Positions 49,058 through 60,110 of a stretch of DNA of 64,000 nt are shown in pieces. Position 1 is the first letter of the stretch, and each line of letters begins with the position of its first letter. The notes under the pieces are model-generated. The model worked only from the letters and a program-made list of their open reading frames with translations, was not told where the DNA came from and did no database searches. Location: the NCBI RefSeq assembly GCF_037975245.1, contig NC_092561.1, positions 4,266,001 to 4,330,000 on the forward strand, given 5' to 3'. This stretch comes from Apostichopus japonicus (Eukaryota; Echinodermata; Holothuroidea; Aspidochirotida; Stichopodidae). Made by a program: the position numbers and the translations under genes.

Positions 49058-49500
49058 TTAACACAAAAAATAAAAGCGAACTCCAATGTTGGGTATACGT
49101 AGCTACTTTTATTTTGAAAACTGCGAAACTGACGCTGCATGCCTCTTATAACATTATTGACGCATTTCTGGATAAGGTATGAAAGTAAATAGTTTAACAA
49201 ACGCTTCCTCTTTACCTTAAATTACTAAAACATTTCGATATATTCTGACAAACTATCTCTTAGTTTATAAAATATATATATATATTATTTTAACACAAAA
49301 AATAAAAGCGAACTCCAATGTTGGGTATACGTAGCTACTTTTATTTTGAAAACTGCGAAACTGACGCTGCATGCCTCTTATAACATTATTGACGCATTTC
49401 TGGATAAGGTATGAAAGTAAATAGTTTAACAAACGCTTCCTCTTTACCTTAAATTACTAAAACATTTCGATATATTCTGACAAACTATCTCTTAGTTTAT

Positions 49501-49579
<79 letters not shown>

Positions 49580-50028
49580 TTAACACAAAAAATAAAAGCG
49601 AACTCCAATGTTGGGTATACGTAGCTACTTTTATTTTGAAAACTGCGAAACTGACGCTGCATGCCTCTTATAACATTATTGACGCATTTCTGGATAAGGT
49701 ATGAAAGTAAATAGTTTAACAAACGCTTCCTCTTTACCTTAAATTACTAAAACATTTCGATATATTCTGACAAACTATCTCTTAGTTTATAAAATATATA
49801 TATATATATATAGTATTTTAACACAAAAAATAAAAGCGAACTCCAATGTTGGGTATACGTAGCTACTTTTATTTTGAAAACTGCGAAACTGACGCTGCAT
49901 GCCTCTTATAACATTATTGACGCATTTCTGGATAAGGTATGAAAGTAAATAGTTTAACAAACGCTTCCTCTTTACCTTAAATTACTAAAACATTTCGATA
50001 TATTCTGACAAACTATCTCTTAGTTTAT

Positions 50029-50073
<45 letters not shown>

Positions 50074-50590
50074 TTAACACAAAAAATAAAAGCAAACTCC
50101 AATGTTGGGTATACATAGCTACTTTTATTTTGAAAACTGCGGAACTGACGCTGCATGCCTCTTATAACATTATTGACGCATTTCTGGATAAGGTATGAAA
50201 GTAAATAGTTTAACAAACGCTTCCTCTTTACCTTAAATTACTAAAACATTTCGATATATTCTGACAAACTATCTCTTAGTTTATAAAATATATATATGTA
50301 TATATATATTATTTTAACACAAAAAATAAAAGCGAACTCCAATGTTGGGTATACGTAGCTACTTTTATTTTGAAAACTGCGAAACTGACGCTGCATGCCT
50401 CTTATAACATTATTGACGCATTTCTGGATAAGGTATGAAAGTAAATAGTTTAACAAACGCTTCCTCTTTACTTATAATATTATTGACGCATTTCTGGATA
50501 AGGTATGAAAGTAAATAGTTTAACAAACGCTTCCTCTTTACCTTAAATTACTAAAACATTTCGATATATTCTGACAAACTATCTCTTAGT

Positions 50591-50621
<31 letters not shown>

Positions 50622-51144
50622 TATTTTAACACAAAAAATAAAAGCGAACTCCAATGTTGGGTATACGTAGCTACTTTTATTTTGAAAACTGCGAAACTGA
50701 CGCTGCATGCCTCTTATAACATTATTGACGCATTTCTGGATAAGGTATGAAAGTAAATAGTTTAACAAACGCTTCCTCTTTACTTATAATATTATTGACG
50801 CATTTCTGGATAAGGTATGAAAGTAAATAGTTTAACAAACGCTTCCTCTTTACCTTAAATTACTAAAACATTTCGATATATTCTTACAAACTATCTCTTA
50901 GTTTATAACATATATATATATATATATATATATTATTTTAACACAAAAAATAAAAGCAAACTCCAATGTTGGGTATACATAGCTACTTTTATTTTGAAAA
51001 CTGCGGAATTGACGCTGCATGCCTCTTATAACATTATTGACGCATTTCTGGATAAGGTATGAAAGTAAATAGTTTAACAAACGCTTCCTCTTTACCTTAA
51101 ATTACTAAAACATTTCGATATATTCTGACAAACTATCTCTTAGT

Positions 51145-51201
<57 letters not shown>

Positions 51202-51884
51202 TTAACACAAAAAATAAAAGCAAACTCCAATGTTGGGTATACATAGCTACTTTTATTTTGAAAACTGCGGAACTGACGCTGCATGCCTCTTATAACATTA
51301 TTGACGCATTTCTGGATAAGGTATGAAAGTAAATAGTTTAACAAACGCTTCCTCTTTACCTTAAATTACTAAAACATTTCGATATATTCTGACAAACTAT
51401 CTCTTAGTTTATAAAATATATATATATATATTATTTTAACACAAAAAATAAAAGCGAACTCCAATGTTGGGTATACGTAGCTACTTTTATTTTGAAAACT
51501 GCGAAACTGACGCTGCATGCCTCTTATAACATTATTGACGCATTTCTGGATAAGGTATGAAAGTAAATAGTTTAACAAACGCTTCCTCTTTACCTTAAAT
51601 TACTAAAACATTTCGATATATTCTGACAAACTATCTCTTAGTTTATAAAATATATATATATATATATAGTATTTTAACACAAAAAATAAAAGCGAACTCC
51701 AATGTTGGGTATACGTAGCTACTTTTATTTTGAAAACTGCGAAACTGACGCTGCATGCCTCTTATAACATTATTGACGCATTTCTGGATAAGGTATGAAA
51801 GTAAATAGTTTAACAAACGCTTCCTCTTTACCTTAAATTACTAAAACATTTCGATATATTCTGACAAACTATCTCTTAGTTTAT

Positions 51885-51951
<67 letters not shown>

Positions 51952-52170
51952 TTAACACAAAAAATAAAAGCAAACTCCAATATTGGGTATACATAGCTAC
52001 TTTTATTTTGAAAACTGCGGAACTGACGCTGCATGCCTCTTATAACATTATTGACGCATTTCTGGATAAGGTATGAAAGTAAATAGTTTAACAAACGCTT
52101 CCTCTTTACCTTAAATTACTAAAACATTTCGATATATTCTGACGAACTATCTTTTAGTTTATAAAATCTA
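43010..52170. repeat. Large satellite array, about 36 monomers of ~200 bp plus variable (AT)n
   Basis: The shortest period is about 232 bp. Conserved landmarks in each monomer are ATTTTAACACAAAAAATAAA, CTCCAATGTTGGGTATAC, GACGCTGCATGCCTCTTATA and ACAAACGCTTCCTCTTTACC, then a purely AT dinucleotide run of about 6 to 36 repeats. Each monomer can form a hairpin between AAAATAAAAG and CTTTTATTTT. The first and last monomers keep an older form (GCAAACTCCAATATTGGG) also seen in unit 1. Four monomers (near 46640, 46950, 50470 and 50780) contain an internal ~80-bp partial duplication. Minus-strand frames beginning MLNYLLSYL in each monomer are by-products of the repeat. Confidence 0.97.
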
Positions 52171-52299
52171 CCGTGATCTTGTGATATCGATATTTGATAT
52201 TTGAATGTTTATTGAGGAAAAGTTTGCTTATTAAAGAGTATGAACATTTTTTGTTTCTATGAATAGATATAAACTTCTGATCTGAATTCCATGTTTAAT

Positions 52300-52960
52300 A
52301 ATGATAGTTTATTTGTTTATTTATTTAATATATTTATACAGGGTAACATATCCAACATTGTTTTTATAAACAGTGGTCCTGTGAAACAATTAAAATATGC
52401 ACACAAAAAAACAGATATTAAATAAAACAGGCACCAAAAATGCTAAAAAAAAATAACTAAAGAACGATAAAGGTAACATTAAGATATCATGTAAACTTTA
52501 AGATGGCATTTAAAAGTATTAAAATAAATGCATTCCTTAATCAGATAGACTGTTCCAAACGGTTGGACCCATAAATGAGGAGGAGTTTTTAAAACATTCT
52601 AACCTATCATCAGGCACGTGAAGATCATTTACATTAAAAGAACGCGTGAGTCCATAATCCTGAACATCAACCTGCATAGTAACATCATTAGAAGTTTAAT
52701 CTGGCGCCACACCATGTATGGCTTTAAACATTAAAATAGATATAAAATAATTCCTTCTTTGTTTCACATTCATCCATGGAAGTTCCATTACTAGAATAAT
52801 GCCTCTAAAATAAGTAAAATCATTATTTTTAGTAACAATCCTTGCAGCCCTATTCTTTTTAATGAAATCGTGCATTATTATGCAGTGTGACAACTCTGTA
52901 ATTTCGGGATAGGCTAACTATAGCCAGTAATTATTTTCATATATTTGTCAAAACTAGGTA
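52300..52960 (-). mobile_element. LINE 3'-end remnant at the unit 2/3 junction
   Basis: The minus-strand frame contains FIKKNRAARIVTKN, ELPWMNVKQRR and FKAIHGVAPD, then after a stop DYGLTRSFNV and FMGPTVWNSL. This is the typical C-terminal sequence downstream of the reverse transcriptase in CR1/Jockey-like LINEs. Stops interrupt it. The unit boundary (about 52863) falls within this remnant. Confidence 0.85.
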
Positions 52961-55214
52961 TAAAAAGTTGATAACTGACAACCGAACGATTGCGCGCAAA
53001 TTGCGCACATTTATTTTACAAAGAGTTGCCGTGTCCGAAGTGGCACATCATGGCAAGAAAAGAAAGAAACATTACTGAGCTCGAAACGTGCGAATAATTG
53101 CGTTGGCATATGTTTGGGTTTTAAACGGCATCTTTGGGCACATACAACGACGAATAATAATAGAGGGTGAAATATACACGCGGATATTTCTCGCGAAGCG
53201 TTCGTCCGATATTTTGTTTCATACAGAACATTCCGAACACTAAATTACATAGTGAAAAGATAGGAAGGAACAATCACTGAGTGGGGGGGGGGGGGCGGGT
53301 CTGGGGATCCATAGATATAAAAAAAATCAAACATTTTAAGATGCAACTTCTGCCGGCATCTGGCAGTCAAGAATAGTACACAGGCAACATGTTTTCACGT
53401 TGCACCGTGTGTTGTAAAGCTTCTTTCTGTAACCCTTATTCTTAAAAACAGAATAGGGTAAGATTGGGGAGAATCGGGAACGATTTGACCCCACCCATCA
53501 GGAAAAAAAGAACAAGAACAACAAGTTAACAAGAAATATTGCTTTCAATTGAACCTGTATCAGTCATACATTGATTGCATATTTCATTTCGATAAAGCAT
53601 TGAGTTGGCCTTTTAAGTTCGCTTAAAGTTATGGTACTTTATAATTTAAACAAAAGAAGAAAGAAATAATATTAAAATAGTGAACACCATTACAAAAGTC
53701 GTTACAACAGTGGTGGACTATAACTGTACCGTATTAAACAATGACTGACAACATGCACTTACTTTGTTATTGCAGTGTACAACCTCCCCCCACCCCCCCC
53801 CCCCCCAATTTAAACTGAGGCAAGGTAATTCTAACGGTTCTTGTGTGTGAAACATGTAGATTACCTTCTAGCCGCCTTATTTGATTGCTTACGTTGTTCT
53901 GGTGCTTTTCGATCGAATATGTTGGTTTTGTGAAATGGACTTTTAAGTTTTTACATAACGCCCTCTATTTTTATTTTTTATCGTTAGAGCAGTTCACACT
54001 TGGCTTTTCTTTCGATGATTAATATCTTACTGGTGCTTTTCTATTTCTTGTAAAGCATCGACTTTCTTTGTGAGTGATTACTTTGCTTTAACCGTGAGCC
54101 GAGTTACTTCATATCTTCATTTGTTACTTACCACAATGCTAAATATAATATCATTATGAGAACCTTGATTTTGATTTTGGAATCATTATCCCGCTTGATT
54201 TAGTTTGTAAATTAAAAGTTAGCAATACATTTGATGTTCGATCATATCAATGACTTCGTTTTGTATCAGTTATTTGTGACTTTTGTTGAAAACCCGGATC
54301 TATAATGACTTTATTTACATCAAAGCTTCATCAGTAGCTATGGACTACCTAGTCAAGCCTCTCCACTGCTGTTGGCACTGTGCAATGTATATTCCAAATT
54401 TGACAAGCAAAACGTACTATTGCTGAACTTGGGTACCATATGATGGATTAAGGAGAGGATTGGGAGAAGGGATACTCGGCGCACGAATTAAATTAGGGGG
54501 ACTGAGGAATAGGGATAAAGAATACGGTTTTTCTCAGTTTCAGAAAAAAATTTTAAAAAAAAATGAAGGCTTCCAAAACATGTGTGTGTTTGTGTGTGTG
54601 GGGGTGGGGGGTGGATGATAACAAAACTGTTCCTGTGGATCATCTGCCTCAGGAAAATCGTCTCTCTGAAATGTATAAGAAAAACATTTTTTTTTCATAT
54701 TCCTCAAAGAACATTGTAAGATTGTAATTTGTTAATAACACAGAGAAATTTGATATCGGTCTATAAGTATATCATTACCCTGAATTTCATAACGGCATAG
54801 CAAACCTTTACCGTTATACTATATTCATCTAGTTTACTCTAGGATATATAAATGAGGAAGTTGCATAAAACCCATGTAATAAACGGACATGTATTGTAGA
54901 AACTGGTGTGATACAGGGCTATTAAACATCGATTATTAACATTGATACAAAAGATATTAATTAGGACTAAAAGAGTCATTCAGTGAAACCAAAAACAATA
55001 ACTGTATCAAGGGTAAGACCTAAATTTCTATTCGAAATTAAATTTAACGATTAAGTACGATAATTGTGAACGTGTGGTTTTGTTTTTGTTTCCTACAAGG
55101 AAGTTATTCATGTTCAGTAGAATGCTGAGTGCATTCAATTTTGATAATAATCAGTAACAGAGGCAGGTCCATGTTCGGATTTTAGTTCTGACTGCTCCCA
55201 AACAGCGACAGAAA

Positions 55215-55604
55215 ATGCGAGGGTGCCATATTTCATTTCTTTTGGTACTACGATTGACCACTGGTGTTGTGTGCAACAATGAGTTCTGTATGGGCTTGCC
55301 TTATGGTTTCCAAAGTAAGCTTATCACCATTGGAAGTAACACAGAAATACACTGTGATATCCGTGATTCCTGTACACGCGGAGTATGGCTGATAACTCTG
55401 GAATCAAATGGAACATCTTACGAACTGTCTTCGGGAAACTGCATTGCTTGTGGTGACTATTTCACAGTTTTCAATAACAAAACGTCGAATTCCCTAATCA
55501 TCGAAAACTTCAATTCAGAATTAAGTGGCATGTACAAGTGTGTAAGCGATTCGTGCTCTAATGGAGTGAAGGCGTCCCCGACGAGGTGTTTCAATGTTAC
55601 GGGG
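55215..55604 (+). CDS. Ig-domain protein, copy 3, exon 1 (signal peptide and Ig1)
   Basis: 130 codons collinear with copies 1, 2 and 4. Copy-specific replacements include Gly19Val near the signal cleavage site and Ser77Ile, which removes the NCS glycosylation motif at Asn75. Thr15 is shared with copy 4. Donor GGG|GTAGCA conserved. Confidence 0.82.
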
Positions 55605-55732
55605 GTAGCAAGAGAGCTAAGACAATGTCGTTTAAGACTGTCCTACCTACAAGAAAATGGAACCTCTTCGGTAATAAACTGTTAGAACTGTTGATAACCA
55701 CAAATTATGATATATATGTATTCAATCTAGCA

Positions 55733-56190
55733 TACAGTTGGGCAACTCCTTCGCTTTCCTCAGGATATGACATATATTACTGTAGTATAGTTGGGTAACT
55801 CCTCCGTTTTCCTCAGGATATGATGTGTATCACTATAGTATAGTTGCGCAACTCATTCGTTTTCCTCAGTATATGATATGTATCACTGTAGTATAGTTGG
55901 GCAACTCCTCCGTTTTCCTCAGTATATGATATGTATCACTGTAGTATAGTTGGGTAACTCCTCCGTTTTCCTCAGGATATGATATGTATCACTGTAGTAT
56001 AGTTGGGTAACTCCTCCGTTTTCCTCTGTATATGATATGTATCACTGTAGTATAGTTGGGTAACTCCTCCGTTTTCCTCAGGATATGATAAGTATCACTG
56101 TAGTATAGTTGGGCAACTCATTCGTTTCCCTCAGTATATGATATGTATCACTGTAGTATAGTTGGGCAGCTCATTCGTTTTCCTCAGAGT
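55733..56190. repeat. 53-bp intronic minisatellite, copy 3 (about 9 units)
   Basis: The same array as in the other copies with the highest unit number. Units with CCTCAGTATATG and CCTCAGGATATG variants alternate. Confidence 0.92.
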
Positions 56191-56853
56191 AAACTACAAA
56201 TACAAAGAGACCTTGGGTAGAACGATTAAACGATCACAATATTTGGCTAAGTTTTCTACGTTTTGAAAATGGAATTGGTTAAAATGTTGTATATTCCTCT
56301 TCATTGGGAAACATATATATTGATGGATGCATAGTCCGACCAGTACGCTATTGGTTAAGATGTTTACCATTTGGTGCCCAATTTGCTACAACCTACATGG
56401 AGTCGGTGATACTAGAACGTAGGATATAACACAACGTTAATGACAACGTCAGCTCTTACGCACTAGTCTCGCAGTAAGCGATGAAATGAGATAACAGCTT
56501 TATTAAAACGTTTGCCAATAAAAAAAAAAAACACTCTTAAGAACGAAGATTTGATTTTAATTGTGAACATTACAAAGGTGATTTTGCTATCTAGTCTGCG
56601 CGGGATTCACAAGCTCAAAATGAAAAGTTATGACTGTACAGTCTACAAACATAATAATTTAATGGTTTACAGTTTCTGCTACTTGACGACGTCCCGTAAA
56701 GTTGTTGAAAATTTAGTATTAATGCAGATCCCTTTTGACAAATGGTTGATAATTTCGTTCATTAATTATTTTATGAAGTTATTGAATATTTCTTCACTGC
56801 ATGTGTGGTAATTCTCTCAGATACTCTGTTTTGTTCTATTTATTCGAGTGTAG
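56191..56853 (+). other. Intron 1 remainder, Ig-gene copy 3
   Basis: No coding evidence. It combines segments found separately in copies 1 and 2, so it probably represents the fuller ancestral intron. Confidence 0.5.
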
Positions 56854-56956
56854 ATCTTTACCAACGGTTCCAGTAAAGTATCTGTTCAGACGGGTGCAAG
56901 ATTGAATTTCACATGCATGGATGGGTCAAAAGTCAGAATCAAATGCGGTGACAATG
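56854..56956 (+). CDS. Ig-domain protein, copy 3, exon 2
   Basis: 103 bases with the same acceptor (GAGTGTAG), donor (GTATGC) and phases as copies 1 and 2. The peptide is identical to that of copy 2. Confidence 0.8.
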
Positions 56957-57358
56957 GTATGCTAATGACTATAGTGAATTATCTCTTTTTAAATTACATA
57001 CTGTAATTAGTCTATACTGTGGTTCTGTTATGCAAGTATATGTTGAGTAAGGTTTTTCAGTTTTTCAGTTTTTTTTGTGTTTTTAATTTTAATTTTAATG
57101 ATCTGAAGAGACTTAGCAAGAGATATTACAGCCAAGTTATGCATTCAATTATTTACACAACCAAACTGATGTCTATATGTCGACAATCTTTTTGCCACTA
57201 GTTTATGTAGGCCTACTCTAAAGAATTATACAATCTTCATAACAAATATCGTTATGATTTAAAGTTATTTACAGATAGGAGACATTCAATATGAGAAGAT
57301 AAAAATAGAAATGTTCTTATCGTAAATATTAATTTGTTCGACGATTCATTCATTTCAG

Positions 57359-57624
57359 AAGAATCAGATGTTCCGAATTATTTTCCCCTTTCTGTGTGTT
57401 CATTTTCAGCAATCGACAAGACGGACAACATAATTGTGGACATTTCTCATAATAATTGTAGAATTAGATGTAAGAAGTCTTTCGATGGTGATGCTCAATG
57501 TAAGACTGACTTATACCTTGTACTAGGTAGGTACATTATTAAATCAAGGGGCGGTAGGCCCGACGATGTCGGAAATCTTCCACGGACTTGTGAACCGCAG
57601 TATGCTGTGGTCATGATGCATTGA
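57359..57624 (+). CDS. Ig-domain protein, copy 3, exon 3, lacking the transmembrane segment
   Basis: The same 153-base deletion and the same junction (TACCTTGTACTAGG) as copy 2. The frame stays open to the conserved TGA with the QYAVVMMH tail. Differences from copy 2 include Ser instead of Leu at residue 167, Asn instead of Ile at residue 188, and Pro instead of His in the GGR(H/P)DD part. The predicted product is secreted, 252 residues. Confidence 0.8.
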
Positions 57625-58231
57625 TATGGTGTTTAATGTGTTTTTAATTTTATATCAAGTCAATACAAATTAACCAAGCACTGTAAAGACAATCTTTATA
57701 CTCATGTATCCTGCATATATATAGGCCTATATATTTTTCGTTTTTTTTTACTAAAACTTCATGTCATACTTTTCATGGTTTGAAGTTAACATTTCAGAGT
57801 GGAAAACAGTTGTTTATTTGCAGCATTAATATTGGAGGAGTCTCAGCCAATTTTATTTTCAACGAAGTTTTAATAGTTCACCGTATAGCCACTGTAATAT
57901 ATAATAGTCAAGCGTATATACGTTGTAACATAAAATAATCGAGCGTACAGCAGCGGTAATGTAGGCCTAAACAGATTAAACGTTATATCAGCTTACCGAA
58001 GTTGCAGTTAACACAAAAATTTGACTTAATAAAAATATCAACCACATATTGCTATATAATTGGAAACATTATACACCCGTTACAAGAAGGAATGAACACG
58101 AAGGAAATGTACTCTCAACTTGAACAATATTTATGTTCTTTTCATTGTCCTATAGTTCAGTCTATACGGATATTCATTTCGTATCGATTTAACGACACGG
58201 TATATCAGGAAGAAAATATACGTTAGTCGTT
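57625..58231. other. 3' flank of Ig-gene copy 3
   Basis: Nearly identical to 42406-43009. No coding evidence. Confidence 0.5.
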
Positions 58232-58234
58232 ACG

Positions 58235-58318
<84 letters not shown>

Positions 58319-58831
58319 TTAACACAAAAAATAAAAGCAAACTCCAATATTGGGTATACATAGCTACTTTTATTTTGAAAACTGCGGAACTGACGCTGCA
58401 TGCCTCTTATAACATTATTGACGCATTTCTGGATAAGGTATGAAAGTAAATAGTTTAACAAACGCTTCCTCTTTACCTTAAATTACTAAAACATTTCGAT
58501 ATATTCTGACAAACTATCTCTTAGTTTATAAAATATATATATATATTATTTTAACACAAAAAATAAAAGCGAACTCCAATGTTGGGTATACATAGCTACT
58601 TTTATTTTGAAAACTGCGGAACTGACGCTGCATGCCTCTTATAACATTATTGACGCATTTCTGGATAAGGTATGAAAGTAAATAGTTTAACAAACGCTTC
58701 CTCTTTACTTATAATATTATTGACGCATTTCTGGATAAGGTATGAAAGTAAATAGTTTAACAAACGCTTCCTCTTTACCTTAAATTACTAAAACATTTCG
58801 ATATATTCTGACAAACTATCTCTTAGTTTAT

Positions 58832-58872
<41 letters not shown>

Positions 58873-59325
58873 TTAACACAAAAAATAAAAGCAAACTCCA
58901 ATATTGGGTATACATAGCTACTTTTATTTTGAAAACTGCGGAACTGACGCTGCATGCCTCTTATAACATTATTGACGCATTTCTGGATAAGGTATGAAAG
59001 TAAATAGTTTAACAAACGCTTCCTCTTTACCTTAAATTACTAAAACATTTCGATATATTCTGACAAACTATCTCTTAGTTTATAAAATATATATATATAT
59101 TATTTTAACACAAAAAATAAAAGCGAACTCCAATGTTGGGTATACATAGCTACTTTTATTTTGAAAACTGCGGAACTGACGCTGCATGCCTCTTATAACA
59201 TTATTGACGCATTTCTGGATAAGGTATGAAAGTAAATAGTTTAACAAACGCTTCCTTTTTACCTTAAATTACTAAAACATTTCGATATATTCTGACGAAC
59301 TATCTTTTAGTTTATAAAATCTACC
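58232..59325. repeat. Satellite array of four monomers with (AT)n, unit 3
   Basis: The same monomer as the array at 43010. The first AT run (about 58237-58312) is among the longest in the window. The second monomer contains the ~80-bp internal partial duplication (about 58700-58780) also seen in unit 2. Confidence 0.95.
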
Positions 59326-59459
59326 GTGATCTTGTGATATCGATATTTGATATTTGAATGTTTATTGAGGACAAGTTTGCTTATTAAAGAGTATGAACAT
59401 TTTTTGTTTCTATGAATAGATATAAACTTCTGATCTGAATTCCATGTATAATAATGATA

Positions 59460-60110
59460 GTTTATTTGTTTATTTATTTAATATATTTATACAGGGTAAC
59501 ATATCCAACATTGTTTTTATAAACAGTAGTCCTGTGAAACAATTAAAATATGCACACAAAAAAAACATATATAAAATAAAACAGGCACCAAAAATGCTAA
59601 AAAAAAATAACTAAAGAACGATAAAGGTAACATTAAGATATCATGTAAACTTTAAGATGACATTTAAAAGTATTAAAATAAATGCATTCCTTAATCAGAT
59701 AGACTGTTCCAAACGGTTGGACCCATAAATTAGGAGGAGTTTTTAAAACATTCTAACCTATCATCAGGCACGTGAACATCATTTACATTAAAAGAATGCG
59801 TGAGTCTATCCTGAACATCAACCTGCATAGTAACATGATTAGAAGTTTAATCTGGCGCCACACCATGGATGGCTTTAAACATTGAAATAGGCATAAAATA
59901 ATCCCTTCTTTGTTTCACATTCATCCATGGAAGTTCAATTACTAGATTAATGCCTCTAAAATAAGTAAAATCATTATTTTTTGTAACAATCCTTGCAGCC
60001 CTATTCTTTTTTATGAAATCGTGCATTATTATGCAGTGTGACAACTCTATAATTTCGGGATAGGCTAACTAAAGCCAGTAAATATTTTCATATATTTGTC
60101 AAGACTAGGA
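59460..60110 (-). mobile_element. LINE 3'-end remnant at the unit 3/4 junction
   Basis: The minus-strand frame has FIKKNRAARIVTKN, ELPWMNVKQRR and FKAIHGVAPD as at 52700, with different point changes. Non-functional. Confidence 0.85.

Larger units (their letters stand above)
37790..52862. repeat. Segmental duplication unit 2 (contains Ig-gene copy 2 and the large satellite)
   Basis: About 15.1 kb, of which about 9.1 kb is the satellite. The remainder follows the same order as unit 1. The upstream region 38400-40120 aligns with 31340-33970 minus the LTR insert. Units 2 and 3 share the segment 37915-38400 / 52985-53500, which unit 1 lacks. Confidence 0.9.
52863..60013. repeat. Segmental duplication unit 3 (contains Ig-gene copy 3)
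   Basis: About 7.15 kb with the same order as unit 2 but only four satellite monomers. It shares with unit 2 the transmembrane deletion in exon 3 and the 52985-53500 type left segment, so units 2 and 3 are sisters relative to unit 1. Confidence 0.9.

Noticed and set aside
42970-59015. Twenty or more minus-strand reading frames of 60-90 codons starting MLNYLLSYL and ending in Tyr-Ile repeats
   Set aside because: They recur once per satellite monomer, run into the (AT)n tract (read as Tyr-Ile) and have no independent support. They are by-products of the repeat.
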